NCBI GenBank assembly: GCA_029204225.1
Contig: CM055096.1
Span: 44,379,967 to 44,443,966 of the forward strand
DNA length: 64,000 bases
Direction: 5' to 3'
Source: Diphasiastrum complanatum
Taxonomy: Eukaryota > Streptophyta > Lycopodiopsida > Lycopodiales > Lycopodiaceae
Below are positions 1 to 9,745 of the stretch, piece by piece. The notes under the pieces are model-generated. The model ran no database searches, was not told the DNA's origin, and saw only the letters and a list, made by a program, of their open reading frames with translations. The position numbers and the translations under genes are program-made. Each line of letters opens with the position of its first letter. The stretch's first letter is position 1.

Positions 1-561
1 CATGAACAAATGTCAATGTCTGCTGAGCCAGGTCCAAAGTAACCGCTCCCAATGAAGCAAACCAATCAGCACCAAGGATAAGGTCATAGCGCTCCAGAGG
101 AATGATATAAAGATCTGCCTGTCCAGAAAAATCACCAATGTGGTAGGGTAATCCCTGAAACATCTGAGAACTAGGAAATGAGTGACAACTGGCAACCTCG
201 ACTGTGAGAGGCTGTGGAGCAGGAATAGGTGAAGCGCGTATCCGGCTGAGAACATAACTGCTGATAAAGGAATGAGTGCTGCCGGTATCAACTAAAGCAA
301 TATACTCACGACCAGTAATGCGCACACGTAGCCGAATGGAGCGAGGACCGGGGCATCCTGTCCAGGTAGCATAAGCAAGCTGAGCATGGCAAGTAGCAAG
401 AAGTAAATCAGTAGAAGGCTCAGGAGATAGATCAGGCTCATCAGATATATGAATGTAGATATCGGACTCATCTGGGGTAGTGCCCTCATGGTAGAAAACA
501 GCAGTAGAAGTAGGCAGGGGCTGGCGGCAATCACGGGCAATGTGGTCAGGACTCTTACAAC
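1..561 (-). pseudogene. gypsy aspartic protease region (partial)
   Basis: The frame that continues the gag polyprotein across a one-base slip near 560 encodes a retropepsin-like segment. The catalytic box ALVDTGSTHSFIS is read from about 300 down to 262, and the later conserved box YDLILGADWF from about 95 to 65. The protein runs off the window at position 1 still open, so reverse transcriptase should follow outside. The D-T-G triad is intact. The slip upstream means this part could only be made by frameshifting or not at all. Assignment to Ty3/gypsy rests on the ILGADWF-type box after the active site and on the gag upstream. Confidence 0.8.
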
Positions 562-1620
562 GAAGCAAAGACGCTTCTGCTGAATGTCAGCGAACTCTGC
601 AGACGTGTAACGTCGGACAAAAGCAGGACGAGGAGGCGGAGGGCGAGGAGCGGGAGAAGTAAGAGAAGAGGTCGGGACGACAGTGGATGGGGCAGATGGG
701 GCCGGAGATGGTAGAGGTGAAAGAGATGGACGGGGTCGGGAAAAGCGAAAGGGAGCAGGATCAGGGTACTTATGCTGTAAAGTACTAGCAAGGGACATGG
801 CCTCAACAAGTGTGGGTGGACAGAAAGAAGAGACATCGTATCGTAGAGCACCACGAAGTCCAGCAATGTAGCGAGAAATAAGCTCGGTGGGCTGAAGATC
901 TGTAAAGAGGTAGGAAAGGTCCATAAACTGATCTGTATAGGAAGAAAGATCACCAGTCTGAGTAAGACTACGGAATATATCACGCTGGCGGCTCAGCCAC
1001 TGAGGGTCAATCATAGCATGACGAAGATCACGACGAAAGGTAGGCCATAACTGGAGACTGTCCTGATCAGGGTCAAGTCGGTAGACCCGCCACCAAGTGG
1101 CAGCACGTCCATCTAAATGTAAGGCGGCTAACTGGATCTTCTGAGGATCAGTCTTAGGGTAAATCTGAAAATAAGTATCAAGCTTTGCAAACCAATTCTC
1201 TAACAAGTTCCCGTCAGAGGAACCAGAATAGGTGGCAAGCTGTACCCGATCACGAAAATCTCGAGCAAAATGTGGCTCAGGAGCTAGATGTCGTGGAAAA
1301 TGTGAATCAGCAGCTGTAGGACGTGGAAAACTGGGTGGTGGGTTAGGTGGAAAATGAGGCCCACCGCCAAAGGAAGTAGACGAGGATGGAAGTCCAAATG
1401 GAGACCCAAATGATGAATGAACAGGGGCTTTGCCAGGTCCATGTGGCTGTAAGGAATCAATCTGTGACTGCATAGTGGCAAAGCCGGTCTGTAGAGTGGT
1501 AAAACCGGTCATCATTTGGTCGAAACGACTACTGAGGAGAGTAAGAGAGTCACGCATATCAGCAAATTGTTCATCTAAAGGTCCGGAATGACTCGCAGGT
1601 GTAGTGGGTGAGCTAGCCAT
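562..1620 (-). pseudogene. gypsy Gag with broken zinc knuckle
   Basis: The open frame starts at ATG 1620 with a Ser/Thr/Pro-rich tail, then a predicted helical stretch, then a Retrotrans_gag-type core: LATYSGSSDGNLLENW..., AATWWRVYRL, and SYTDQFMDLSYLF. After a Pro/Ser-rich linker comes a CCHC knuckle pattern C-x2-C-x4-H-x4-C. The knuckle is split: the first Cys (around 565) is in the gag frame and the remaining Cys/His residues are in the next frame, consistent with loss of one base near 560. Gag coats the genomic RNA in virus-like particles. The frame stays open to 292 after the slip, but the residues there are out-of-frame noise. The gag identity is clear from its length of about 350 residues and the WWR motif. 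Confidence 0.82.
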
Positions 1621-2629
1621 GAGGAAGAAAAAGTAAGCGAGAAAAGAAATGTGCTAAACAATTGGACGAACTGAAGGAGAGGACAGTCGTCACAACAGGC
1701 ACGCCAATGAAATGACACAATAGAACTCGCGATGTAAGATGAACGGAAAGGACAACTAAGTAAGAAATACCTCGTAACCGCAACCGGAAGTGAGCTGAAA
1801 AATAGCGGCGATATGTCGAGGTACCGGGCAGCCTCCAAAAAAGATGCTAAGGGCCCGACAACGTGGAGTAAACGGTGGGTAAAAGTATGGGAAACAATAA
1901 TGGACTATGGGGCTGGAAAGGGAGCAGCCAAGGAAAGGAAGTGATAACAAAAAGGAGGTATGGGCAGCGAGGAAACAAGGCTGAAAAATCAGAGATCGCC
2001 CTTCAAGGGTAAAAAAAAAGTTTGCGATAAAGACGGGGAGCAATCCCGATGCGCGATGAAGTTGGGTGGGAGTGGCTTTCTAAGCATCTAGGCGTGTTTG
2101 TATTGTCCGGGGTAGGGTTGCGAACACAGACAGCAGTGTAGGAGGGTGAGCTGAAATTGAGGCGGATGTAGGACGCCAGCTATGGTGGAGTGTGGGCGTC
2201 CAAGAGAGGTAGTAAACGGCAAAAAAAAAAACAATTGGATCAAAAAGATGGGTTGGTAGGGCGCTAGGAGTGGCTGATGGAAGGTGGCGAATAGGGGCAG
2301 CAAAAAGCGGAAATTTTCAGCAAAGGAAGGAGCAGTAGGGCGCTGGTCAGCAAGCATGAGGGCGCCCAATAGGGCAGCAAATAGGAGGCAGTAGGGCGCC
2401 CAAAATAGGGGAGGAAAAAGGCTGAAAATGCAGCAGTAGGCAGCCAGCAAGAGGGCGCTAGAAATGGGCAGCAAGTGGGCGCCTGTCCTCCTCCGATCCG
2501 TCGTGAAAATCTGCAAGACAAGTGTGGAGAAATGCTGAAGATCCGGCTGAAAAATGGTGAAGATCCAAGCTGAAGATGGGCGCCCTCCTATGAGAGAAAA
2601 ATCTGCTCAATGGAGATGCTCAGGAAAGT
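1621..2629 (-). other. gypsy untranslated leader with repeated GGGCGC motifs
   Basis: No coding frame of the element is visible between the primer site and gag. The segment 2180-2590 repeats GGGCGCC or GGGCGCT at least six times (for example at 2259, 2338, 2360, 2394, 2453, 2477 and 2579). GGCGCC is self-complementary, as in dimerisation or packaging loops of retroelements, but that role is only a guess. Short A-runs at 2013 and 2221 are present. Confidence 0.5.
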
Positions 2630-2641
2630 GCTCTGATACCA
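2630..2641 (-). promoter_or_regulatory. primer binding site, tRNA-iMet type
   Basis: On the minus strand the site reads TGGTATCAGAGC, the complement of the 3' end of plant initiator-methionine tRNA. It lies five bases inside the LTR end, as expected for minus-strand DNA priming. Confidence 0.9.
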
Positions 2642-2646
2642 GATTA

Positions 2647-3111
2647 TGAACGTAGCCACGGCTGATCTAGAGTTAGTCTATGAAAGCATCACATAAGCAA
2701 GACTTAACCCTAGAAAGCAGGAGAGAGAAAGCTTAAAGAGACTAAAGAAGGAGATCATATCATAAGCCAAGTAACAAATGACACAGAATCCCTACTTATA
2801 GCCAAGAGGAAGCCCTAAAAGGAAGCTTCCAGTGGCTAGGGCCAAACTGAGAGGGAAAATAGTGCGCCCTCCAAGAAGGCCCCCACTCTCAGTAATATGA
2901 CCAAATAACCAATATAGTGAATCATAGGGCCCAAGGCCAATAATATGGTCTAAATGTCAATAATAGGGCCCAAGGCCAACCATATAGTCTAAATATCAAA
3001 TAATAAATAAAAAAGGGCCCAAAGCCTGCTTATGCATAAAGTAAAGTAAATGTAAATGGACATGGCGAATGTAATGAGCCGAGTCCATAACTGGTACGAA
3101 GACCATTTACA
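2647..3111 (-). repeat. 5' LTR of the gypsy element
   Basis: On the plus strand it begins TGAACGTAGCC next to the primer site and probably ends at ...CATTTACA (3111), giving TG..CA ends and about 465 bp. The inner end is fixed by the primer site. The outer end is inferred from the TG..CA rule only. Internal GGGCCCAAGGCCAA-type motifs recur. A diverged relative lies at 17575-18060. Confidence 0.55.
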
Positions 3112-4233
3112 GATTCAACTAGCATCTCTTCAGTGCTCTAACTCTCACACTAACTCTGAATAATCTCAGATATCTCATTAGTAGCAACATGTTTAATATC
3201 TATAAAGCGAATGATACCATCCCTATAGATCAGCCGCTTTCCATTCGTTATAGCCTCCTGTTTTGCCTTTTTCCGTTCTTGAACCTGAATGAAAGTAAGG
3301 TCTTCATCTAGGTATATCGTAGTGTCCCGCAGTGTAGATCTCTTCCCTAGCACTTCATGACGGCCAGTTGCAGATGCAAACCGAATGACAAGAGTGTCTG
3401 GGACATCATGGGAGTTTGTAATACCTCTGACTCGGATATTAAGAGCCTTTTGCTCTCGCAAACGGCTCTTGGTGAACGTAGCCAAGATAAAAGAAGATGG
3501 AAGTGATAGAACAGCAGTATTAGGACCTTTAAGCACATCTGCCCAAGATCGGACAGCGGTATGATGTTGTTCCACTTGACTTTCAAGCTGTTGGATCTTA
3601 GCTGACGTAGTCGAATGAGAGGAAGCTTCGATTTTGATGGCTGTAACTTCTTTCTTGAGATCTGCGATAGACGAATCTAGTTTCTAAAGGTGAGATTGTA
3701 CAGCTTGGATCGTAGCTTCAAGAGAAAGAAGTGTTTTTCGATGGTCGTTGAGATATTCATATGATCGTAACTGATCTGCACGAATGACGGAGATCATAAA
3801 GGCTGGAGGCACAGGTGATTCCTCTTCTAGGGTATTCGGAGTCAAAGGTCCGGCTAGAATGGATTCACTATTAGTGAGAAGAGGATCTGACGGAGAAATA
3901 GGGATTGCAACCAGAATAGAAGATGTGATTCCAGATGCAGATGCGATGATTCCACCTGAAGCAGGTACAACAGCGATGGAGATGGATTCCGGGCAAGCAG
4001 GTACAGGGGCAGGTACAACAGCAACGATGGAGATGGATTCCCGGCCAGGAGGACGCGGTGCAGGGTGCGGAGAGGCGGTTTCTGGGCCAGCAGGGCGCGA
4101 TGGAGCATGGGGGGAATTACCTCCCCCCCTCTTGCGTGGAGCCATCAGAAAAAGGTGGAGCACATTGGCAACAGGCGGCTAGAAGGCAGCAGCGATGGAG
4201 GAGCTGAGATTAGCAGCAGCAGCCATCACGGTC

Positions 4234-4235
<2 letters not shown>
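3112..4235 (-). mobile_element. LINE copy A, ORF1 part, cut by gypsy LTR
   Basis: This non-LTR element copy starts on the minus strand directly after a (CT)n tract (4307-4236). It carries the whole ORF1 and stops at the gypsy LTR, so ORF2 and the 3' end are missing. The 5' untranslated stretch is only about 90 nt. It is the second member, going leftwards, of a same-strand chain of LINE copies. Confidence 0.75.
3150..4145 (-). pseudogene. LINE ORF1 protein, copy A
   Basis: Starting at ATG 4145 (MAPRKRGGGN) one frame runs to 3150, broken only by TAG at 3684-3686. The order is a Pro/Ser-rich N-terminus (about 110 residues), a coiled coil that straddles the stop (KLDSSIADLKKEV, heptad-like), the box SWADVLKG, then an RNA-binding-like region with ALNIRVRG, TLRDTTIYLDEDLT and KRLIYRDGIIRF. 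The same boxes occur in copies D and E, which proves that this is coding sequence of one family. ORF1 proteins of LINEs bind their own RNA. The family is not the common plant L1 type with a CCHC knuckle: I see no knuckle here. Predicted length is 331 codons if the stop is ignored. Confidence 0.75.
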
Positions 4236-4310
<75 letters not shown>

Positions 4311-4329
4311 AAGAAAGAAAGAAAGAAAG
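4236..4329. repeat. (GA)n followed by (GAAA)n
   Basis: About 36 GA units (4236-4307) run into a (GAAA)n tract up to 4329. The (GAAA)n is the 3' tail of LINE copy D (CTTT on the minus strand). The GA tract abuts the 5' end of LINE copy A. Reading frames through it give only Arg-Glu or Leu-Ser repeats. Confidence 0.95.
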
Positions 4330-4339
4330 CTTTATTAAT

Positions 4340-4369
4340 GTCTTTTCCATGCCAAAAGGCATATAAGAC
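4340..4369 (-). other. LINE 3' stem-loop, copy D
   Basis: The 30-nt element on the minus strand has an outer helix GUCUU/AAGAC and an inner helix AUGCC/GGCAU closed by a UUUU loop. AATAAA follows at once (4336-4331) and then the CTTT tail. It is identical to the element in copy E. Confidence 0.8.
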
Positions 4370-4608
4370 TGAAGAGGTAGTACAACAGAGTAAATGGAAC
4401 TCGGACGGGACAGTGTCGTCAATAGAAAACTAGACTAAAACTAAAACGTAAAACGTAAATCGCTATGTACAGAAGGCTCATCTCTCATGCAAGAGAGGAA
4501 AGAAATGGCCGTAGCTCAAAACATCTCTCACGTAGGAGAGGGAGAAGAATCTGAAATTCTAAGTTCTGCAATTTTAACCAAGGCCGGGCGTCCGTCTCGA
4601 AAGAGAGT

Positions 4609-5505
4609 TCAGAAACCATTGGCCTTAGCATCTGCGATGATTTTCTTTCTCTCAGTCCATTGAATGGGCGTCAAGTCTTCATCCATACAAATAGTAGACC
4701 CCTTCAGGCAGCCTCTTTTACGCAAAACCTTTTGACGAAGCAAAGCATCCTTGAATCGCAGAAACACTGTGGTGGGTTGGAGCTTACCCACCCAAGCAGC
4801 AGATATGACATCCTCTTTGAGACCAAAGGTGGAATGAATAAAAGCATTTGCCTCAGCCATACCCGCAAAAGAAGCTCCCCTAACCCTGACATTGAGGGCC
4901 TTGAGATCTCGTTTTTGATGTTCTTGAATAGATTCAGAAATAACCTGCTTAGAACCCTTGAGCACGTCGGCCCAAGAACTCTTCGATTGCTGAAGTTGCT
5001 GCTCCAAGGAGTGAACCCGTTCTTGCAGCTGCTTTGACTTGTCTTCTAAATCTGCATTGCCGCTTCCTTCTTCCCCTTCATCTGATTCCAGTTCATTCTT
5101 GAGGTAAGTAACACCAACCTCAAGAATGCCAACTTTGCCTTGTAGGGCTAAGACCGTGTTCTCCAAAGTGGAGATTTGGAATGCTTGTTTCTTGATGATC
5201 GCAAGCAAGGATGCATTGTCCTCATAAAGAGAATCAACGATACCAGGAAAACTAGATAAAAATTCAGCTGAAAGGGACGGAGACAATGGGGGGGATGAAG
5301 ATGAAGGGGTGAAAGAGGGAGAGGAGGAAGAAAGAGTGGCAGTAGGAGAAGAGGTGGAGCTTGCGAGACTGGAGGGTAGGTGCGAGGGAGAGGGAGGGGG
5401 CAAGGTAAAGGGATTTGGAGCTGTAGTAGGGATGGCTGAGAAGACAAAGGGAGAAGGGGGAGGGGTTTTCTTCCCCTTCCGATTCACAGATTGCCAATCA
5501 GCCAT
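4609..5505 (-). pseudogene. LINE ORF1 protein, copy D
   Basis: The likely start is ATG 5505 (MADWQSVNRKGKK), followed by a long Pro/Ser-rich stretch, a coiled coil (residues about 105-185, rich in Leu, Gln and Glu), SWADVLKGSKQ, ALNVRVRG, VFLRFKDA, CLKGSTICMDEDLTPIQ and KANG. TGA at 4611-4609 cuts the protein just before the conserved RDG box; after it the same frame continues with FRDGRPALVKIAELR up to about 4510. The stop is therefore a mutation, not the family's natural end. The upstream frame is open to 5637 but low in complexity. The product is an RNA-binding chaperone-like LINE protein by family analogy. Confidence 0.75.
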
Positions 5506-5977
5506 AGTACCACAGCTAGATAAAGGATTAATGACGGAAAAAGGGTAGAGGAAAGGCAAAAGGACAGGCAAAAGGAAGGGTAGGGACAGGGACAGGGACA
5601 GGTAGCGAGGGGGCAGCATGAGCGGGTCAAGAGGCAAAAGGGAGGGCAGGGACAGGGACAGGTACAGGTAGCGAGGAGATGGGCAGATAGCGAGGGAGCG
5701 GGTCAGGAGGTAAAAGGGAGGGCAGGGTCAGGGATAGGTACAGGTAGCGAGGAGATGGGCAGATAGCGAGGGAGACAGGTAGCGATGGCAGGAGGGAGGG
5801 AGAGGGAGATGGGTAGGCAGCGGGACAGGTAGCGATGGCAGGAGGGGGCAGATAGCGATGGAGGGCCAGCGGCAATAAAGCAGCGAGCAGCAGCAGCAAG
5901 GCATCAGTAGCAGGGCGCCATCGTTGTAGGGAGCCATCGCAGGAGCGAGGAGGGAGGGAGGAGAAGGCGCGCTGCTG

Positions 5978-5980
<3 letters not shown>

Positions 5981-6036
<56 letters not shown>
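5981..6036. repeat. (GA)28 microsatellite
   Basis: A pure GA tract sits exactly at the 5' boundary of LINE copy D. Confidence 0.97.
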
Positions 6037-6039
<3 letters not shown>

Positions 6040-6143
6040 TATGTTGTAATGGAGAAAAGACGAATCCTGCATTTTCATTGGGCCATGTGTGCCCTAAAAA
6101 ATGTCAACAGCGACGTGTAGGTTTAGCTGGTCATCATCCAATC

Positions 6144-6179
6144 TTCTCTAGAAAATTCTAGAAAGAGAATGTTCGAGAG
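6144..6179. promoter_or_regulatory. heat-shock-element-like cluster
   Basis: The sequence holds GAAaaTTCtaGAA (6151-6163), a perfect three-unit heat shock element, followed by GAAtgTTCgaGAg (6167-6179), with one more TTC upstream at 6144. It lies about 110 bp from the (CT)n tract in front of LINE copy D. Whether it drives anything is unknown. Confidence 0.45.
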
Positions 6180-6540
6180 AGAGAGAGAGCGAGCCGGTCA
6201 TCTCGTGTGCAATATGGGTGAGTGAGAGTGAGACACAGAGAGAGATTGTGCGCGCAACGGAGAGAGATCTGAGAGAGAGATGGAGATGGCAGCTACAATG
6301 ATCAAAGCGAGCAGACAATATATAGGCATGAAGGGACTCGAGCAGGAAGACCGATCTGTGATGGTGAGTTTGTCACGCTGCAATGTGGATGCAATCTTAA
6401 ATCGAGAGCTGAGCTTCAGAATTTCGGAAAACAATGAGAGAGAGAGAGAGATGGTGGGTGAAGGAGAGAGAGATGGTGGGGGTGAGCAAGAGAGAGGAGA
6501 GAGATGTGTTTTGAGAGAGCCGAGCTGAGAGGAGAGGGAG

Positions 6541-6698
6541 AAGTGAGAGCGCAAGAGGGGCGAGAGAGAGAAGACGAAGGAGATGCCAAGTGGAGAGAGG
6601 GTGGGGGTGAGAGAGGGTGAAGTGAGAGCGCGAGAGGGGCGAGAGAGAGAAGACGAAGGAGATGCCAAGTGGAGAGAGGGTGGGGGTGAGAGAGGGAC
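6541..6698. repeat. 79-bp tandem duplication
   Basis: Two adjacent copies, 6541-6619 and 6620-6698, are nearly identical (GCGCAAG versus GCGCGAG near the start). The unit is GA-rich with an embedded GAAGACGAAGGAGATGCCAAG segment. Confidence 0.9.
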
Positions 6699-6751
6699 AG
6701 AGAGAGAGGAGAGAGCGAGATGTTTGGTGAGAGAGAGAGAGAGCCAAGAGG

Positions 6752-8116
6752 AGAAAGAAAGAAAGAAAGAAAGAAAGATCTTTATTAATGTCCATGAAAT
6801 ACCCTAAGGTACATAGGACTGAAAAAGGTACATGTCAAGTATGCACGATGGGAGCATGAAAGCTCTACCACCTAAAAGAACAAAGAAACAAGACTACAGG
6901 TAAACAGGAAATCCATGTCTTTGATGTGTAAAGAGCTGAGGGAACTACCATAGTATCAAAAAGTCGACACTTACTAGTCGCATCTCTAATGTGTGAGCTG
7001 AAACATAATCTCTCCAAATCTACCAATGATGCATAGCCCTTCCGTAACCGGGAAAATGCCAACTGTCGCATGCTGAAAGTGGGACCAGAGAATACCACGC
7101 CTAGGTATGTGTAAGAGTCAACTACCTCAAGTGGATGTTCCTCCCACAGAAGCTCCTGTCGCATCACGAAGGATCTAGAGGTGTTAAACACCATAACTTT
7201 GGTTTTGGCCACATTCACTGACAATCCCCACTGAATACAAAAGGAGCGAAGCGCATCCAGATGTCATTGCAGGCCTTCCCTCATCTTCGAAAGCAAAACC
7301 ACATCATCAGCATATAATAAGATAGCGATATGAGGTCACCCAATGTGCAACCCTCACCTCCCTCTGCCCGTATAACCTGCTCAAGCTCATCTATATATAA
7401 ACCAAAGAGTGTAGGTGAGAGAGGACATCCCTGCTTAACCCCAACAGTGCTCTCTATCTCTGGTGATACAACTCCTGATACTCGGATCCGGCCAATAACT
7501 CGTATGTACAATGCCACAACTGCCTGTATGATATCCTCCTGGAAGCCACGATCCCCAAGCCTCCGTATCAGTAAATGTCTAGGCACCGAGTAAAAGGCTT
7601 TGCGAAAATCCACAAAGCAGCAGTAAACACGCTCTCTCCTAGCCTTAGCCTCCTCAATGATGGCTCTCAAGGTGAAAATATGATCGGATGTAGTATATCC
7701 TGGTCTGAAACCAGCTTGGCCAATTTTATGGATAGGATAAATAAGGTTTGTGGACCAAGGGGAGGGGAAACCAGATGTAATAGCGCGGTTAAATAGGAAA
7801 GAGAGAAAGGGTGAGAGGATGTCAGCGGCCTGCTTCAAGAGTTCAGCCTCTAGCTCATCAATGTCTTTGGCCTTATGTAGGTTTGACCGGTCGATGGCGT
7901 CTTCTACTATGTCCAAAGAGAATATATTAGAGGTACATGTGTATGGGTGTGTGGGAAGTGGAGGAGTATCAGGTACAGTGTACAACGATGTGGCATAGAT
8001 CACCCATGTGCTAAGATCTGTGATCCGGGATGGAGGTGCTCGTGAGAGGAATTTTTGCCAAAAAGAACGCAACGAGGAATTTTTGCCAAAAAGAGAGGTG
8101 AGAGGGGGACGCAAGA
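6752..8116 (-). pseudogene. LINE copy B, truncated ORF2 (reverse transcriptase)
   Basis: The minus-strand copy starts near 8116 within ORF2 and ends at a (CTTT)n tail (6778-6752). The frame 8114-7281 reads linker, then KDIDELEAELL, NLIYPIHK, a gap where about 30-40 residues are deleted, then GFRPGYTTSDHIFTLRAI, CCFVDFRKAFYSVPR (palm motif A) and GVKQGCPLSPTLFGLYIDEL (motif B). A slip of one base follows, and the catalytic box YADD is intact in the next frame near 7309. From 7224 to about 6945 come KTKVMVFNTS and SYTYLGVVFSGP. The C-terminal zinc-binding region is deleted. The reverse transcriptase would copy LINE RNA at the target nick; this copy is dead. Confidence 0.8.
6790..6819 (-). other. 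LINE 3' stem-loop, copy B
   Basis: The same 30-nt geometry as copies C, D and E, but with changed pairs: outer helix GUCC/GGAC, inner helix GUACC/GGUAU, loop UUAG. AATAAA follows at 6786-6781. Confidence 0.8.
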
Positions 8117-8194
8117 TGCATTTTAGGTTTTACGGTTTTTTAGGGTTAATGTTTTTTAGGGTTTAGGGAGAGAAAAATAGCCATATAGTGAGGT

Positions 8195-8259
<65 letters not shown>
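8117..8259. repeat. telomere-like motifs and (GA)n
   Basis: Degenerate TTTAGGG units (for example TTTTAGGGTTTAGGG ending at 8168) occupy 8120-8168, followed by (GA)30 at 8199-8259. They lie between the 5' end of LINE copy B and the 3' end of copy C. Confidence 0.75.
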
Positions 8260-8260
<1 letters not shown>

Positions 8261-9588
8261 TAGAAATAGAATTGGAATTATATATATTAATGTCTGTCAA
8301 GTACCCGAGGGCACATAAGACAAGTAGAAAGTACATCAAAAAAGAAGGAGCATTGTCCATGTAGAACTTATTCTTTAACCTCCAGCTCTCTTGAGGGTCA
8401 ATATCAGTAGCTTAACCACCAGCTACACAGAGGGAAAGAGAAAACTGAAATAAGTTAGCTAACTGGCTAAGTGGATATAAAAAACTGCGTGATATGGTGA
8501 GAAGCAGGTGTTGGCCTCCGGTGAAGAGCCCTAGGCCTGGAGGAGCGAAGAGGATGCTGGAGCTTCGGTCGTCATACTGGAATGTCTATCTCACTGTCAG
8601 AAGTCTCATCTCTATCCCTCTTCTGGAAAAAGTGCGTAATGTGGGACTGGCTACGATCCACATCAGAAACATCCAATAAAAAGGAAGATCTCAGAGTAAA
8701 CATCTCTCGCAATAATAAACCAACACATCTTGCATCTGAGAAGGCAAGGAAAGAAGCAAGTGTAAGTGGAGTATCTCTGTATAAGCAATGGTATCTGCCT
8801 CTGATCTCATAGTAGGCTGGACATTGGAAAATAAAATGGAACTCATCCTCAATCTCCTGTAAAGAGCAGCACTGATAAATCCGTAGCGGTCTAGGTGTGT
8901 CTGTGTATTTGCCTGTCTCAATAGCAAGCTGGTGAGAAGAGACCCTAAACTGACCAAGACGATAACGCAGGCCGAAAGATAACGTCTAAGACAAATAACC
9001 CGGCCGAATGGGAAGCCCGGAAACATCAAGCTGAAGAAGATGAGTGTGATAAAAAAGAAGCTTGACCCGTGCTGGATCTGGGTGAGACCACACTGTGCTG
9101 ATGTAAGCTCTGTAAATCTGCTGGCGGATATATGCGTGCGTCCCATTCGGGAGATCAGATATAGATAAACCCCACCTACTCAAAAGGTCAAAAACACACT
9201 GAAACCATGAGGACTTAGCCTGCTGACTAGCTAGAGTGTGAGAGGATGTGAAAGTTGTAGCAACATATTTGGATGAATCAAGCTCCGAGACTCTATGAAT
9301 GAATGTGATAATCCGAAATATGGCCTCGACAATCAATGGTGGTGAGGCAGCCAGTATGATATCATGGGGAACTGACTGCTTCGCACGGATTATCCGGCTA
9401 AGCATAAGGATCTGCAAACGTGAAATATCACTCCAAGTATCTCTGGACAAGCCAGGACACCACGTCTCTGCTGAATATAGAGCCACCAGAGAGATAGTGG
9501 CAGAAAAAAGGCGACAGCGCGTATCAGGATCATGTACATAGTAAATAGAGGAAAACCTCTCCATCTGGACAAGAGCAGAGTGCCCCTT
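8260..9588 (-). pseudogene. LINE copy C, C-terminal part of ORF2
   Basis: The 5'-truncated copy begins at 9588 directly on a (CT)n tract and ends near 8260 at another. One frame covers ORF2 from MERFSSIYYV (9564) to the C-terminus, with a single TAG at 8986. Conserved with copy E are YSAETWCPGLSRDTW, RIIRAKQSVPHDI, NGTHAYIRQQIYRAY and, after the stop, RVSSHQLAIETGK, then the C-terminal zinc-like pattern ending EFHFIFQCPAYYEIRGRYHC (near 8850). The first Cys pair of that pattern is changed to YQCC. The tail beyond the stem-loop is AT-rich rather than CTTT. Confidence 0.8.
8292..8321 (-). other. LINE 3' stem-loop, copy C
   Basis: The 30-nt hairpin has an outer helix GUCU/AGAC, an inner helix GUGCC/GGUAC and a CUCG loop, with the same spacing as the other copies. 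Confidence 0.75.
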
Positions 9589-9710
9589 GAGAGAGAGAGA
9601 GAGAGAGAGAGAGATTAACTCTTCTCCTCCAAGCCCACATAACTGATCAATCTCAAACTACACTTACACTATGAATACTTAAAGGTTAAGTACACGTAGC
9701 TCCCATACAA
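9589..9710. repeat. (GA)13 and short unique spacer
   Basis: (GA)n occupies 9589-9614 at the truncated 5' end of LINE copy C. The rest up to 9710 is ordinary sequence flanking the 3' tail of copy E, with no feature seen. Confidence 0.85.
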
Positions 9711-9745
9711 GAAAGAAAGAAAGAAAGAAAGAAAGCTTTATTAAT

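Larger units (their letters stand above)
1..3111 (-). mobile_element. Ty3/gypsy LTR retrotransposon, 5' part
   Basis: Read on the minus strand the order is LTR (3111-2647), initiator-Met primer binding site (2641-2630), about 1 kb of leader, gag (1620-562) and aspartic protease (561-1). The reverse transcriptase and the 3' LTR would lie beyond position 1, so neither the second LTR nor the target duplication can be checked. A frameshift in the zinc knuckle argues that this copy is dead. The LTR outer end cuts into LINE copy A near 3112, so the gypsy element probably inserted into that LINE. Confidence 0.85.
4307..5980 (-). mobile_element. LINE copy D, ORF1 plus 3' end only
   Basis: Both ends are visible: (CT)n at 5981-6036 precedes the 5' end and a (CTTT)n tail ends the copy at about 4307, followed by a second (CT)n. 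Between ORF1 (ending near 4510) and the 3' stem-loop (4340-4369) there is no ORF2, so this is a short, internally deleted, non-autonomous derivative of about 1.7 kb. Confidence 0.75.
6037..6751. other. GA-rich spacer without a gene
   Basis: The stretch is purine-rich, with many GAGAGA runs on the plus strand. It has no LINE similarity that I can see. It contains a heat-shock-element-like cluster (6144-6179) and a 79-bp tandem duplication. Frames through it give only Arg/Glu or Ser/Leu repeats. Confidence 0.6.

Noticed and set aside
13-291. 92-codon minus-strand frame with Leu-rich composition
   Set aside because: It is a shadow of the gypsy protease, which is read in another frame of the same strand with its DTG box.
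4065-4433. Frames rich in Arg-Glu or Leu-Ser repeats
   Set aside because: They are read through (GA)n/(CT)n tracts and have no other content; the same holds for frames at 5728-6078, 8163-8360, 14182-15078 and 57237-57894.
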